Of a stretch of 64,000 nt of DNA, positions 1 to 11,670 are shown in pieces. A model generated the notes under the pieces. The model searched no databases and had not been told where the DNA came from. It was given only the letters and a program-made list of their open reading frames with translations. The DNA lies in contig OY720350.1 of NCBI GenBank assembly GCA_963082975.1, positions 23,655,875 through 23,719,874 of the forward strand, in the 5' to 3' direction. Numbering within the stretch: position 1 is the stretch's first letter; each line of letters begins with the position of its first letter. The translations under genes and the position numbers were made by a program. Source of the DNA: Labia minor. Lineage: Eukaryota > Arthropoda > Insecta > Dermaptera > Spongiphoridae.

Positions 1-383
1 GAAGTGGTAGTATTATCGATCGACGATAGGAAGGGAAGGGTTATTTTCACACCAAATTTCACATGAGGAGATTTTTTTATATATCACCAGGAATCATACA
101 CTTTGTATTGGTTTTATCCTCGGGAAAATCATATTTATTAGTTTTTTCTTGATTTAAAATTATATGACGTCATCCAGCCATTCATGACGTCACAGCCTGG
201 TCTTACATATATATTATAAATAAAATAAAATTAAAAATGTTTATATTTATTATTTATGTATTCATATCTGTTTTTTATTACATTAATAGATATATTAAAA
301 TTATTTGAAATTGTTTGTGTAGCTAGAAATTAATTTACTTCAAACCGTCGGTCGGTTCGGACCTGGTCACAGGTCAACTTATT
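1..383 (+). repeat. HINE-B copy B1, cut by the window start
   Basis: Non-coding element seen from the middle to its 3' end. It shows the internal block CGATCGACGATAGGAAGGG, the paired GACGTCA block near 165-192, the 3' inverted motif CGTCGGTCGGT near 345-356, the hairpin GACCTGGTCACAGGTC (stem GACCTG/CAGGTC) and the end AACTTATT. The same order of blocks recurs at 27943-28301, 34053-35200 and 43849-44388. The layout fits a non-autonomous Helentron (HINE): subterminal inverted motif, then a 3' hairpin. It has no coding capacity. The 5' end is outside the window. Confidence 0.75.
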
Positions 384-815
384 TTTATTAATTTTAAATT
401 ATAATTTAATTAATTAAATTTAATTTAAATATAATATATGTTATTTAATCCAATACAAATTGCAAGATAGTCGAGTGGAGAAACTCCAGTTTATTTAACT
501 GTAATTATAGAAAAGGTCAGTGATGATCGACCCCTAAATAATTCAATTAAACGCTCTCCGAGTAGATTACAAGTAACGCAGACAATCAATCTCAATCACA
601 ATAAATAAATTAAATATATTTTTCTATATTAAAACTTTTTTTTCTATTTATATCATTACAAATTTATATAATTCAAAAAAATTGTATAACTATTTGGAAA
701 TATTGGTTTTAACAATATCAATAAGTTAAATATCTTGAAAATGCTTTGAAAGATGGATAATTGAAAGTAAGGAAAATAAAGAATAATTTTTAAAATGAAT
801 TTATTGAATTTTCAG

Positions 816-1041
816 GATTCTTCCAATGAAGTGTTTCAACGAATGTATGAATATATGAAGATAAATGAAAAAGATGTAATGGCGTTGAGTAACGATGAAG
901 GTGTACGTCGTGTAAAAACAGAAAATTATGCCTATCTTATGGAGTCAACATCAATTGAATATGTAACAGAAAGAGATTGTGATGTGGTGCGAATCGGTGG
1001 CCTCTTAGATAATAAAGGTTACGGCATTGCCATGAGAAAAA
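816..1041 (+). CDS. Kainate-type ionotropic glutamate receptor, S2 ligand-binding exon
   Basis: Internal exon of a glutamate-gated cation channel of the postsynaptic membrane. The 75-codon segment starts DSSNEVFQRMYEYMK and contains NDEGVRRV, YAYLMESTSIEYVTER and IGGLLDNKGYGIAM. These are hallmark blocks of the S2 half of the ligand-binding domain in kainate receptors (the EST/ES-IEY block holds the glutamate-contacting glutamate). It starts at an acceptor TTTTCAG|GAT and ends at A|GTAAGC, leaving phase 1. The ATG at 795 lies in the intron and is not a start. The next exon at 6000 completes the codon as Asn and continues in frame. All exons for the ATD, S1 and M1-M3 must lie upstream of the window. 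Confidence 0.93.
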
Positions 1042-1753
1042 GTAAGCATTTCTTTTTTTTTACATTCTTTTCTACTATTTCTTTAAAATCTTTTTTAAGG
1101 GTATAAATTAAAAAAATTAAAAAATATTTTAATTTTAAAAATTTAAAATAATAATTATATTTATTAATAAAACAAGAAACCCCTCTAGGTTACAATTCAT
1201 ACATATACTATAAATAATTTGTTTAAATCGAGAAATGACTAAATTTGAATAAAGAGGAACTCAATATACCTAACTTAACATATATTTAAAGTCATAAACT
1301 AAAAGAAAGATGCTATGGACCAGATTGACAAGGGAAGATCAGTGGAAAATTTCATTTAAGAAGAAACCAATTGGGAAACGACTGGTGGGGGGACATGGAG
1401 TAGGCAATAATATATAATATAAAGGGTGAGAAAATTGGGAGACGGTCATAATTTATACATTAAAATTATTTAAAAGACACTAAATTTAAGTTCATAATAA
1501 TAGAAACAATTTAATGAAATTAATAAATTTAACCGTAGGTTAAACAATTTAAAAATCTAAGTAAACTAAACTTAAAGTAGTAAAATATATTATTTAATTC
1601 AAGTATGAAATGTGTGTTTAGTGATATATATTTTCGATATATTTGATAATTTTATATTTGTTTTATGCGCATTTTGGATGATACGACATTATCAGAAGAT
1701 TTTTCTTCCGATGTTAGAAAAACAGTCAAAATGCGCATAAAACAAATAAGAAA

Positions 1754-1784
<31 letters not shown>
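1042..1784 (+). other. Intron sequence, no recognised element
   Basis: First part of the intron between the first two receptor exons. It is AT-rich with a (TA)n run at about 1759-1785 next to a Helitron 5' end. A short inverted pair is visible near 1660-1745 (TTTTATGCGCATTTTG and its reverse complement). No open frame of interest and no recognisable protein. Confidence 0.6.
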
Positions 1785-1785
<1 letters not shown>

Positions 1786-2389
1786 CTTATATATAAAATT
1801 CTCGTGTCACAAAACTTTGAAATCATACTCCTCCGAAACGGCTTGACCGATTCTTATGAAATTTTTTATGTATATTCAGTAGGTCTCAGGGCATGTCAGA
1901 CTTCCTTTAGAAAACCGCTAATTGGTAAGGTGTGTCCAGGAAATGCTAATTAATTAAAAATAGTTTAGTTACCATACTAGCTCATAGAGGCGCTGGTGGC
2001 AAAAATTTGAAATCTTATATATACCCTTATAAGAAGCTTCCAAACAAAAGCGGTTCCTAGCCGAGCGAGCTAGCGCGACTTTGCACCCTGAGTTCGAAAC
2101 TTGCAAAGGCACATTTTTTTCTTTAAGTATTATATATTTTTTTTTAAAATTTATTAATTTTTATTATTTTAATATTTTATTAAATTAAATTTCATTTTAT
2201 TAAATTAATAATTATGTAAGCTATATAAAATTTGAATTTCATTCATTCATTTAAAATGATAAAATGAATCATTTAAATATTCCTTTGAAATATAATAAAT
2301 AATTAAATTAATCCCTACTAGGGCCTCGGGGGGGGGGGGGTAACTTTCTCTTTTTGGAAAAACCCATATTGCCATCCCCAGCTCGACTA
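1785..2389 (+). mobile_element. Helitron 5' end (type H2), interrupted by Helitron H1
   Basis: Starts TCTTATATATAAAATTCTCG after a (TA)n run, the classical TC start and A/T target of a Helitron. The next 60 bases contain CCTCCGAAACGGC and ATGAAATTT, motifs frequent behind Helitron 5' ends. A second, shorter 5' end of the same type starts at 21643. The body here has no coding content and is cut at 2390 where Helitron H1 begins. No matching H2 3' end was found in the window, so this is an incomplete copy. Confidence 0.65.
2058..2100 (+). other. tRNA-like A-box/B-box pair
   Basis: TAGCCGAGCGAG (2058-2069) resembles a pol III A box and GAGTTCGAAAC (2090-2100) a B box, at tRNA-like spacing and followed by a T run near 2117. 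It does not fold as a full tRNA by eye. A related arrangement is on the minus strand at 25513-25559. Either a SINE-like head or a chance resemblance. Confidence 0.3.
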
Positions 2390-2399
2390 TCTATATATA

Positions 2400-3059
2400 A
2401 AAATTAGCTGGAGTGTCTCCACTCGACTATCTCGCAATTTGAATTGGATTAAATAACATAATATATTATATCTAAATTAAATTTAATTAATTATAAATTA
2501 TAAATAATAAATAATAAATATTAAACCAGCGCATGTTTGGCTTTTTGTTGATGGCACCACGTCACGTGTTGGCGCGTGAGATTTGCAGTGTTAAAAAATT
2601 AATTCTGGTAATTTCAGCGAATCAATCAAGCTGAAATTCTATATATAGCAGTTTTATACAATGTTTAATCATGTGAAAAATTATCAAACATATATCTTTA
2701 TTTTTACGGTCACTTTAGAGGAAAAAAAATCAAAACGTTGTAGGTAATGACCCTCTTCCGGTTGAGCTACATTTCTCAAAAGTTGATAGAAAACTATGAA
2801 TTTTGAATAATGTCCATGTACCAAATTTCATCATTCTAGCTCAAACCGTTTTTGCGTAATCTTGCCTACATACATACACACACACATACACACACACATA
2901 CACACATACACACACACATACACACATACACACACACACACAGACATTTTTCTCAACCTTAGTGAAAATGATTCAGGAACCTTCAAAACGTATAAAAACA
3001 TCAAAATCTCAACATCGAAAATTTTCGTGATCGCAATACTATCTCTGGCGAGATAGTAA
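2400..3059 (-). repeat. HINE-A copy A1 (full length)
   Basis: Type copy of the commonest repeat here. In its own direction (minus strand) it starts TTACTATCTCGCC, which forms a hairpin with GAGATAGT. A (TG)n microsatellite follows (2869-2942 on +), then blocks containing CTCAACCGGAAGAGGG and CACGTGACGTGGTGCCATC. At the 3' end come GCGAGATAGT, the hairpin GAGTGGAGACACTC and AGCTAATT. ACTATCTCGC and GCGAGATAGT are an inverted pair near the two ends. It sits in H1 copy 1 between TATATAAAA and AAGG; H1 copy 2 shows that site empty. A 64-codon open frame over the microsatellite is not a gene. Confidence 0.85.
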
Positions 3060-3924
3060 AAAGGTTTTTGTCTGCATATTGCTCAGAATTTAAAAATTAT
3101 TATAATATTTCACTTTTTATTTTAAATTCTAATATTTAAATATCAATTAAATTAAATAATTTATTCTAAAAGTTCTCATTTAAATTTATTTAATAAAATA
3201 TTTAGATCATATTTAACTTAATTTTTATTTATTCTTTCTATATAATTGAATATTTCTTCTTTTCTATTTGAAAGTGAAAGCTTAAAAAAACTGAATATAT
3301 TATTTTTAAACTTTTATCAATACAAAAATATTTTCAAAACTTCAATTAAAATGACAAAATTTTATTATTTTTGTTTTTGTTTCAATTATTAATTACAAAT
3401 ATATTTTAAGTGCAAAAATGATTTCTTGGTTAATTAAAATATGTTTTTTAGACAAATGATATTACGAGATGTTTTAAATTTATGTCTTTTTTATATTGAG
3501 TATTTTTTTTTAAAATTAAAATTTGTTTTAAATCAAAATTATTGTATTCTATTATATTTTTTTATTAATAGGCTTCTTTTTTTATTTTTAATTTTTAATA
3601 AATTCTCTTTTTTGATATGATATTAATAAAAAATAATATTCAATTGTATTTAAATTGAAAAATTAGAATATTTGAATTTTTTTAAATTTTAACACATGTA
3701 ATCAATCATATGGATAACGAATGGAACATTTTGAAAATCAAGTTGGTATTAAATTCAGAAAAAAATACTGATATATAGAATATAATAGACCATTCGAATA
3801 TAATTTAAAACTATTTATCTCCTTTTATTTTAAATTTAAAAAAACGGAGTGTTAAGAAATTAAGATGCCTGGATAGGTAAATGGGCTGGAAGAGGAGGTA
3901 ATTTATAATTTTCTTCTAATTCAG

Positions 3925-4585
3925 ATTGAAATTAATGGTGATAAGAAAAAATATTTAGTAACAAAATCTATATACAAAATGTAGAATTTGAATATGTAGA
4001 AAAATTGAATGTAATCACGAAGGATAATAATATTTGAGAAGAATATATATATTTAAATCGAGGTAGAAATCTGGAAACGCCTGTTATCATGCAGTAAAGA
4101 GGGTTATCTCATCAAAATTATTATCAAAAGGAATCAAAATTAAAATATATAAACCAATTATTTTGCCTGCCTGTTGTATTATATGGGTGGGACGCATGGT
4201 CTATGACCCTGGGAGATGAGAGTAGATTCAGAGTATTCTTTCCAGCATATATTGGCCAAAGAAAGGTGAGGTCACCGGGGAATGGCGGAGACTGCATAAC
4301 GAGGAATGGCATGACCTCTATGCATCTTCAGAAATAGTTAGGGTTATAAAAGCGAAAAAGCTGCGATAGGCAGGAGACGTGGCTAGAATGGGAGAGGAAA
4401 AAGATATTGGATTGGAAAACGGTGCGGAGACCGATTGGAAAACGTCCGCTTGGAAGACCAAGGACGCGTAGGAAGAGACGTAAGAGAGATGGGGCAAGGG
4501 CTCAAGATAGGGACACTTGGAGAAATGTGGTTGCTGCGGCCAAGTACTTTCGAGTTCCTTAGAGTCACAGAGATAGATAGATATA
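3925..4585 (+). pseudogene. RTE-type retrotransposon 3' fragment, coding sense +
   Basis: Broken remains of the C-terminal part of an RTE-like reverse transcriptase. Successive frames give EINGDKKKYLV, SSKLLSKGIKIKIYK, ILPVVLYG, RQETWLEWERK, GKRPLGRPRTR and DRDTWRNVVAAAKYFRVP before a stop. In this family these stretches follow the RT palm (KTKYL...LLYG.ETW...GHVARM...GRPRTRW...RVP). Stops and frameshifts run throughout. The 3' end carries AGATAGATAGATA, the simple-repeat tail seen in all copies here. The fragment is carried inside Helitron H1; related pieces are at 5270, 9390, 12929 and 16000. Confidence 0.75.
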
Positions 4586-4804
4586 ACATATACAATAATA
4601 TACAATAATAATATATATAATTAAAATATATTTTAAATAAGAACACAAAAAGAAATGAATGTTTTATGTAATATACTGATTGAAACAAAATGGATGAAAA
4701 CCTTTTACTACTCTTAACCAAATACTATGTACCACTCGGGGGGGTACAGGGGGCGGAGCCTCCGTCTAGGTGCGGAGAGCGCCGAAGGCGCTCGGGGCAG
4801 CTAG

Positions 4805-5265
4805 TATATATATATATATATCGTAAGAGTAGTACATTAGAAGATGATTGAAATATAAAATTTCAATTTGTAAAAATTTACGTAGATCTTAATCGATTAG
4901 CCCCTCATATTTTCGAACTCTCTCCATTCTAACTATAGATATTTCCATTAAAAAATACATAAATATAGCCTGAATAAATTATGATAAGTATTAATAATAA
5001 AGGAGGGAATAAAATAAATTCATTTTTAATTGATTATGTAAATTTTAATACTATGCCAATTGTAAATCTTAATTATTTATGCTTAAAAGATAAAAGTAGA
5101 AAATTAAAAATTATGTAGAATTAAAAATATGAAAAGATCGCGATCTTTCTAATCAACTGAATTTATCTCCTGTAAAGAAATATGAAGGGTACAAAAGATT
5201 GACAGGATGACTTCCATATTCAGCTAGTAATTATTATAAAATGTTTTTGCAATATATATATATAT
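4805..5265. other. Intron sequence, nothing recognised
   Basis: AT-rich intron following the Helitron H1 end, starting with a (TA)n tract that was the H1 target. No repeat family, RNA or coding sequence recognised. Confidence 0.5.
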
Positions 5266-5269
5266 TCTT

Positions 5270-5525
5270 CGCAGCATTTTGCATCTACAGACATAGTTAT
5301 GGTTATAAAATCGAGAAGGCTGCGGTGGGCAGGACATGTGGCTAGAATGGGAGAGGAAAGAGTGGCGAAAATATATTAGTGGGGAGACCGATTGGGAAAC
5401 GTCCGCTTGGAAGACCAAGGACGCGGTGAGTGGACAATGTAGGAAGGGACGTCAGAGAGATGGGAGACGGTAGGAGTAGGATGATTGCAGCTCAGAATAG
5501 GGACACTTGGAGAAATGTGGTTGTT
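5270..5525 (+). pseudogene. RTE-type 3' fragment, short copy
   Basis: Same family as 3925-4585. RLRWAGHVARMGEERVAK is readable near 5310-5370, then frame-shifted remains of RPRTR and RDTWRNVVV. It lacks the terminal FRVP and the AGATAGATA tail, so both ends are truncated. It lies in the first intron of the glutamate receptor. The open frame continuing to 5768 runs into unrelated intron sequence. Confidence 0.65.
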
Positions 5526-5999
5526 AATATAATATATATTAGAAATTATTTCATGGTTGGGATTTTGGGTTCAATGTGTGGGAGATTTCGGTCTTGCAGT
5601 GTTTCTCACCCATTTAATCTAAACTCCCAACATCAACTCTTGGCCTTAAAGACTAAGACCCAGAATCCCAAAGAAAATTCCCTCCTAAATAAATTTTCGC
5701 CAAAATGGATACCGAAAGAACGAGATCCAAATCTCACAATTAAACACATGAAATTAAACTGGAAATAATTTCTCATAATAATAAAAACTTTCACGGAAAC
5801 CTAAACGAACAAATAAATAAATATATTTATGGTAATATTAGAGATAAACTTTTATAAATAATTACCTTTTTCATAAATTATTAATTTAAATCAATTATAA
5901 GTACATAATTCACATAATGTTCAGTATTAATTTATTAATATATTATTATTTATTTGGGTTATGTGTATTATGTTTGTTGTTTTTAATTTTATCATACAG
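5526..5999 (+). other. Intron sequence before receptor exon 2
   Basis: Partly less AT-rich (5540-5720) but no recognised protein or repeat. It ends in the acceptor ATCATACAG at 5999. Confidence 0.5.
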
Positions 6000-6115
6000 A
6001 TTCATGGTACCGAAATGCTTTGAGTACTGCAGTACTTAAACTTCAAGAATCAGGTACATTAACTAAATTGCAAACGAAATGGTGGAAAGAACATGGCGGT
6101 GGTGGAGCTTGCGAG
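6000..6115 (+). CDS. Kainate-type glutamate receptor, pre-M4 exon
   Basis: Continues the exon ending at 1041. Two bases complete an Asn codon; then SWYRNALSTAVLKLQESGTL and TKLQTKWWKEHGGGGACE. The pattern ALSTA.L.LQE.G.L..L..KWW is the end of the S2 ligand-binding lobe just before M4 in kainate and AMPA receptors. GGGGAC matches the cysteine-containing linker that usually precedes M4; that cysteine normally forms a disulphide. Bounded by CAG|A and GAG|GTAAC, so it exits in phase 0 into the exon at 8878. The 4.96-kb intron before it is mostly mobile DNA. Confidence 0.93.
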
Positions 6116-8877
6116 GTAACTAGATTTTTTTTCTATAAGTAAAAATTTCAAATGAAGTAATCTAATCAAAAGAAAAAGAAAATATAATAGAACTTGGACT
6201 AGATATACATATTATCATTAAGAGTAGCTTAGTTTCTGTGTGATCGCTTTTATCATTAGAGGGATTTTTAAAACCATAGTAAGAGAATTTATTTTTTTAT
6301 AACCTTTCGAGAAAATATCATATAATAGTAATCATGGCTTATAATGGGATCAGCACGGAAGAAATCATCATAAAATTGTAACACTATTGGGTTATATATA
6401 TATTTCAAGTTTTACATGAAAAAGAAAATATTTAGGGCAAAAGTTTGAAAACAGGAAAGATTTCTTTTTAAAATTTTTTTATAATAAAAAAAAATAATCT
6501 TTAACTTTAAAATAGGTAATTTATTTAAAATGTGATCAATGGAATTTGATACACCTAAATGAATAAATTAAAATTATTTATGGTCATTCAAAAGAGCAAC
6601 CCTTAACTATATTAACTAATAACTATCAATAATTATCAATATGGGAGTAAAAATGATTAATGTAAATATAAAGATACATAATATTACCATTGATATGCAT
6701 TTTAGTTTATATTTTTTTTTATAAATTTAAAAATTAATTATTATAATTCTGTATTTTATACATTTAAATCAGGGTTTCTCAACCTTTTGAAACTTTCTCC
6801 TCATTAATAGACCCCTATTTTTGATACAGTATAAGTTTAAAATACATAGATAGAACTATGAACATTTAATACTATAAGAAAATATAAAAATAAATCAAAT
6901 GAATTTTAACCTGTATTTTAATAAAGAAATTACTAGAAGATATACTATAAATTTTTATCCTTTTTTTTATTAATATTATAATTTTTCTTTAATTTTTTAT
7001 AAAACTTAAGAATGTAATAATAGATTATAAGGGAAGGTTCATGGGATCAAAATTAGGAAACTACTTGATAAAAAGTAGCGCCTCCGATCAAGAAAATCAA
7101 GATAAAGGTTGAGAGGATCCGTTTTAATGATAGTGCAGCCGACAACCGTCTTGATAAACGCTTTCTTTTCTTAGAATATACAAAAGTCAGAGGTTTTGTT
7201 TTATAATATATGTATTTTATAACAAAAGGAATTTATAGTCCTATTGTTAATACTAGTTTTATCATTAAAATTCAAAAATGACCTCAAATATAAGTATAGT
7301 CTTAAAGGTAGCCATATAAATTACAGTTTTTTGAAATTCGTTAATTTATAACCCGTGTTAAAGAGAAATGGTGTAAAACACAAGTTCCGTATAAATCGGG
7401 GATAAGTGGTACATGGAGAGAAAAAAACTCCAGGATCATAATATGTACGTTATATAATGATTAAAATAAACTTTAAAATTATATCAAAATATTAAGGGAA
7501 AATTTTATTGAATACTCAATAAAAAATATTTATCTCGAATTATTATTATTATTAAAGTAGCATATTTTTTCATTAAGTACTTGCTTAATTATAATTAAAC
7601 TACAAATATGTAAAAATTAAAGAATTAAATTTGTTTAGGAATAAATTACAGTATTCCTATATGAATCAAAAAGTAGTATATTCTTACTAATTTTATTTCA
7701 ATTAAATTTTGAGAAGAGAAAATATTAAATATGTAAATTTTATATTCGCTACATGTGTGTTTACATAAAATCAAATTTAAAATCATAAATTATATCTTAA
7801 GTCAGAAAATTTTTTTAAATTAAAATTAATTTTTTTTAAAATAAACTCTAGATTAATTTGTTTGAAAGAAATATTTTTTTAATGAATTTAATTAGAAGAT
7901 TTATTTTAAATCAATTTGTAACCGAAACACCTCCATCACAGAATTTGGGCGCACTCCAAAATTGGTGCAAAAGCTAAGCTCAAACTTTTTTATAACGTTT
8001 TTATCAACTTCGCTTCATGTCTGTCTGTCTGTTCACTCTTATGACAAATTGAAATCGATTTTTCACCAACTTTAAATTTAGATAGGCTTTTGAAAATTTT
8101 TATAGATATTTCAATGGATATAGAAGAAATATAATTCAATTATAATTAATTAATTTTAAGGTAATAATTGCTTTAAAATCTATCAATTTTATTGCATAAT
8201 AAAAAAATCTGTCAGTTTATGTGTTTAATAAAATATTTTATTATTACAAAAATTTGACTTGATGTTTCATATAAATAAATAAAACTAAATGCGCTCAACT
8301 TTTTTCGTTGAATTTGAAGCAATTCACGTGCTTATAGAAAAATTATTTTATTCTTTCTAGTCCATGAGAAAAACGTTATTTTATTTTTTTATATATGTTT
8401 ATATTATTTCCACTCTGCTATCTTTAGGTTTTACGGTCTTTAATTGAGAATGAATTTACCCATCAAAGCTGACGTTTTCCCCTCCAAAGCAACTACAGTT
8501 GAACATATGTGTTTTTACAAAAAACTGTTTTTTGCCTCTGAATCAATTTTGGACTCCGCCCTTTAAATGATATTTTATCATTAAATATTTGTCTTGAGTA
8601 TATTTGAATATAATAAAACTATATATTTTATTTCAAGAAAATTATATTCAAATTAAATTTAAGCAAAAAAAGAGAGAAAAAAATTGAATGTTCTTTTCGA
8701 AATTTTATGAACTTAATCAATCAATATTTTAAGTAAATATGATTGAATATGATTCTTTTGAATTTTTTTTTAAGAATTTTTCTATATTTGTTTTTTGTCA
8801 TGTGAAAAAAAAACCAATCCCCTTCCTTTTCTATCAATTTATATTCATTTCACATATTCAATTTATTCTACATTTAG
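6116..8877 (+). other. Receptor intron 2, AT-rich with old repeat ends
   Basis: Contains a solo hAT-like terminus, CAGGGTTTCTCAACC, at 6770 with no confident partner. A Helitron-like remnant at about 7915-8180 has GTCTGTCTGTCTG and a TGAAATCGATTTTTC block. The piece ATAGATATTTCAATGGAT at about 8100-8180 recurs near 57930-58020. A second fragment near 8410-8570 mentions ordinary unique-looking sequence. No coding sequence recognised. It ends at the acceptor CATTTAG. Confidence 0.5.
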
Positions 8878-9030
8878 AAAACAGATTCAGGGACTGGTGA
8901 GGCGGCTCAACTCTCTTTAGATCATGTAGGCGGTGTTTACTTGGTTCTTGCCGTGGGTGTTGGAATTGCCTGTATTCAAAGCGTCATTGAATTTTTCTAC
9001 GAGACCATCTCCACCGCCAAAAGAGAAAAG
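8878..9030 (+). CDS. Kainate-type glutamate receptor, M4 exon
   Basis: 51 codons, phase 0 at both ends (CATTTAG|AAA ... AAG|GTTATT). Reads KTDSGTGEAAQLSLDHVGGV, then YLVLAVGVGIACIQSVIEFF, then YETISTAKREK. The A.LSL..VGGVY.VL block is the signature entry of M4 in non-NMDA receptors. The following hydrophobic stretch is the fourth transmembrane segment, and FFYET..AKREK starts the cytoplasmic side. Neighbouring exons are at 6000 and 12065. Confidence 0.94.
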
Positions 9031-9178
9031 GTTATTTATTTTAATATCCCTCAATATAAACTAATAATATAAATGAATTACCAATTTACTAATATAATTT
9101 TATTTAATGATTCACATAATTATTATAATAATAATAAGTAATTATTGGTATTATTAAACTAACCATATATATTTATAA

Positions 9179-9395
9179 CTAGCTGATCATCTCATCTAGA
9201 CGGGGGCTCCGAAGTAATACATAGTATTTCTTTGAAAGTCTGTATATAAAAGGTTTTCATCCATTTTATTTCAATCAGTATATTATCATCTTTTTGTGTT
9301 CTTATTTAAAAGATATTTTAATTTAATTAGTAAATTAATTATATATTACTATTGTATTTGTTATATCAATCTATCTATCCTGTGGCTCTACGGAT
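9179..9395 (-). mobile_element. Helitron H1 copy 3, 3' end
   Basis: On the minus strand ends in CTAG (9179-9182) followed by T. The terminal hairpin has decayed. The inner 200 bases match the H1 3' region of copies 1 and 2 and run into the same RTE fragment at the same AGATAGATA junction. The 5' end was not found. Confidence 0.6.
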
Positions 9396-10120
9396 CTCGA
9401 AAGTAACCCCCAAGTCTGAGTTATAACCATCTAACTCCTACCCTGTCCCATCTGTCCCACGACCCTTCCTACATTGTCCACTTACCACGTTCTTGGTCTT
9501 TCCAATCATATAGGACGTTTCTCAATCGGTTTTTCCAAATATATTTCGCCGATCTTTAATCTACCATTCTAACCATGACCTCTTCCCATCCCAGCCTTCT
9601 CTATTTTATAACCTTAATAACCTTAATTATATCTTGAGATGCAATTCCTCGTTATGCCACCTCTGCCATACCCCGGTGATCTCATCTTTCTTTGGTCCTT
9701 AAATGCTGCAAACAATCCTAATATCAAATTCTCTAAATCTACTTTCTCCTAAGAACATCGACCACCCATATAATACAACAGGCAAAATAATTGTTTTAAA
9801 TATTTCAATTTTCATCCATTTTGATAAAAGTTTTGATGAGTTAAGCCTCTTTACTGTATGTTAACAGATGTTACCCGATTGCGACCTCGATTTAAATTCT
9901 TATCCAATATTATTATCCTTTGTAATAATTAATTTTTCTACATTTTCAAATTCTACATTTTGTATGTTAAGACTTTGTGTGTTAATAATGTTTTTCTCTC
10001 TTACTAAATATTTTGTTTTATCCCTATTAATTTCAATCCTCATCTTATTTCCTGCCTCAATTCCATCATACATTACGTGTATACATAATTTTTAAAAACT
10101 AACTTTGCTAATTATTTGTT
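9390..10120 (-). pseudogene. RTE-type 3' fragment, longest copy
   Basis: Minus-strand remains of the same RTE family. At the left end it carries the ATAGATAGAT tail; further in, the frames give GRPRTR-like, GHVARM-like and YG-like pieces. At the far end, about 9900-10060, comes MRIEINRDKTKYLV and QNVEFENVEKL, the segment between the RT palm and the thumb in this family. Frameshifts and stops are frequent. It sits in receptor intron 3 beside the H1 3' end, repeating the H1-RTE junction of the other copies. Confidence 0.7.
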
Positions 10121-10384
10121 AATAAACTTCCATTATTTTATTTCAATCCAATATCTTTAAAATTGACAGTTTGACAAGTAGTTTAAAACCACCCGATCCA
10201 TCTGCGCCACCCTGTATATATTGAATATAATAATAATGAATTTAATTCATCCTTGCCATATGGATAACCAGATACGAGAGGTTAACATGACATTTCATTT
10301 TTTTATTAGATTTTTATACGAAAACTAAATCTTAAACGTTACAATTAAACTGAACGAACATTAAATAGAATAAAATAGTTATAA

Positions 10385-10436
<52 letters not shown>

Positions 10437-10460
10437 CACTTTCGTCATTCATTACTTTTA
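10121..10460. other. Intron sequence with possible transposon terminus and (TA)n
   Basis: CGCCACCCTGTATATA at 10207-10222 looks like the outer end of a Tc1/mariner-type element next to TA. No partner was identified. A (TA)n tract lies at about 10390-10433. Confidence 0.35.
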
Positions 10461-10790
10461 TTGTTTAATTTTAAGATATCTGTGCGAAGCTCATCTAAGT
10501 TTTTTAAAAACTTAGTTTCACAATTTCAAAGTGGTGATTTTAATGTTAATGACAAAGAAATAAATGGAGGACTAAAATGGTTCGAAAATGTAATTGCAAG
10601 ACTTTTAATACAAAAACTCAGTCCAAACTCTCAGGGATCTTTTAGACGACGGAACAAGGATAAATTAATTGTTTGAGGCAACTAGGTTTTGATTACAAGG
10701 TAAAAAAGAAGAGTTTTCTGTGGCATATTGTGACTAGCGATGTAAAAGCACACAGTCGAGGATTAGACGTCATTGTTTTTTTTTGAAACT
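10461..10790 (+). pseudogene. Mariner transposase relic
   Basis: Reads FQSGDFNVNDKE then, with frameshifts, KWFENVIARLL, and later YKVKKKSFLWHIVTSDVKAH. FKSGDFDVNDKE and KKSFLHRIVTGDEKW are typical of the HTH region and the first catalytic-Asp region of mariner transposases. Here the GDEKW motif is degraded to SDVKA, so the catalytic residue context is lost. No TIRs found. It lies in receptor intron 3, sense strand. Confidence 0.6.
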
Positions 10791-11030
10791 GTATTGACAC
10801 AAATATAAGAAAATGTTATAAAAAATGATAAAAAGTATTTTGACTTATATATATTGTACATGCTGACTTCATTACATACTTAAATAGGATCCAGAGGGCT
10901 AATAAATATTGTCGAAGAGTCGGTAGTCGTCAAGTCATTCCCTATTCGCTTGTTCCAAAAGGAAGAAAATTTGACAAAAATAATCGGAGTGATCCCACTT
11001 CAAAACAACTTAGTCAAGAATACGATTGAA

Positions 11031-11670
11031 ATAAGCTGGACTGTCTCCACTCAACTATCTCGCAATTTGAATTGGATTAAATTACATAATATATTATATT
11101 TAAATTAAATTTAATTAATTATTAATTATAAATTAAAATTAATAAATAATATTTATTAAACCAGCGCATGTTTGGCTCTTTGTTGATGGCACCACGTCAC
11201 GTGTTGGCGCGTGATTTGCATTGTTAAAAAATTAATTCTGGCACTTTCATGCTGAAATTCTATTTATAGCAGTTTTATACAATCTTTAATCATGTGAAAA
11301 ATTATCAAACATATATTTTTATTTTTACAGTCACTTTCGAGGAAAAAAAATCAAAACGTTGTAGATAATGACCTTCTTCCGGTTGAGCTACATTTCTCAA
11401 AAGTTGATAGGAAACTACGAATTTTGAATAATTCCCGTATACCAAATTTCATGATTCTAGCTCAAACCTTTTTGCGTAATCTTGTCTACACACACACACA
11501 CACACAGACATTTTTCTCAACCCTAGTCAAAATGATTCAGGGACTTTCAAAACATAAAAAACATAAAAAATCGGAATACTATCTCTGACGAGAATGTGAA
11601 AATTACCTCATCAAGAACAGGTCGTTATTCCATGATGGAGATCGCAATACTATCTCTGGCGAGATAGTAA
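11031..11670 (-). repeat. HINE-A copy A2
   Basis: Full-length arrangement in the minus direction, from GCGAGATAGT (end 11668) to AGCTTATT (11031). The (TG)n tract is short (11490-11508). Near its 5' end the element has a partial duplication or insertion: ACTATCTCTG appears at about 11577 and again at 11650, with about 60 foreign bases between. It lies in receptor intron 3. Confidence 0.8.

Larger units (their letters stand above)
2390..4804 (+). mobile_element. Helitron H1, copy 1 (non-autonomous)
   Basis: Both ends are readable. The 5' end is A|TCTATATATAAAA at 2390. The 3' end is the hairpin GAGCGCCGAAGGCGCTC (4777-4793), then GGGGCAG and CTAG (4801-4804), followed by T. This is the canonical Helitron layout: insertion between A and T, no target duplication. 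H1 encodes no Rep/helicase. It carries HINE-A (2400-3059) close to its 5' end and a 3' fragment of an RTE retrotransposon (about 3925-4585) close to its 3' end. A second copy lies inverted at 15773-18026, and a third 3' end at 9179. Shared H1 body is visible at 3060-3925 versus 16190-17650. Copy 1 lacks about 320 bp present in copy 2 after CTCAGAATTTAAAA. Confidence 0.82.

Noticed and set aside
2862-3056. 64-codon frame rich in Thr-His repeats
   Set aside because: A translation of the (CA)n microsatellite and outer end of HINE-A; the same pseudo-frame appears at other HINE-A copies (16490, 58119).
4318-4721. Two minus-strand frames of 95 and 112 codons
   Set aside because: Antisense shadows of the RTE fragment, whose recognisable coding sense is the + strand.
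9868-10095. 75-codon hydrophobic + strand frame
   Set aside because: Antisense of RTE sequence whose minus strand reads INRDKTKYLV.
10880-11030. Basic peptide RANKYCRRVGSRQVIPYSLV in an open stretch before HINE-A2
   Set aside because: No family recognised, no start or splice support; possibly an eroded retroelement piece but nothing to hold it to.
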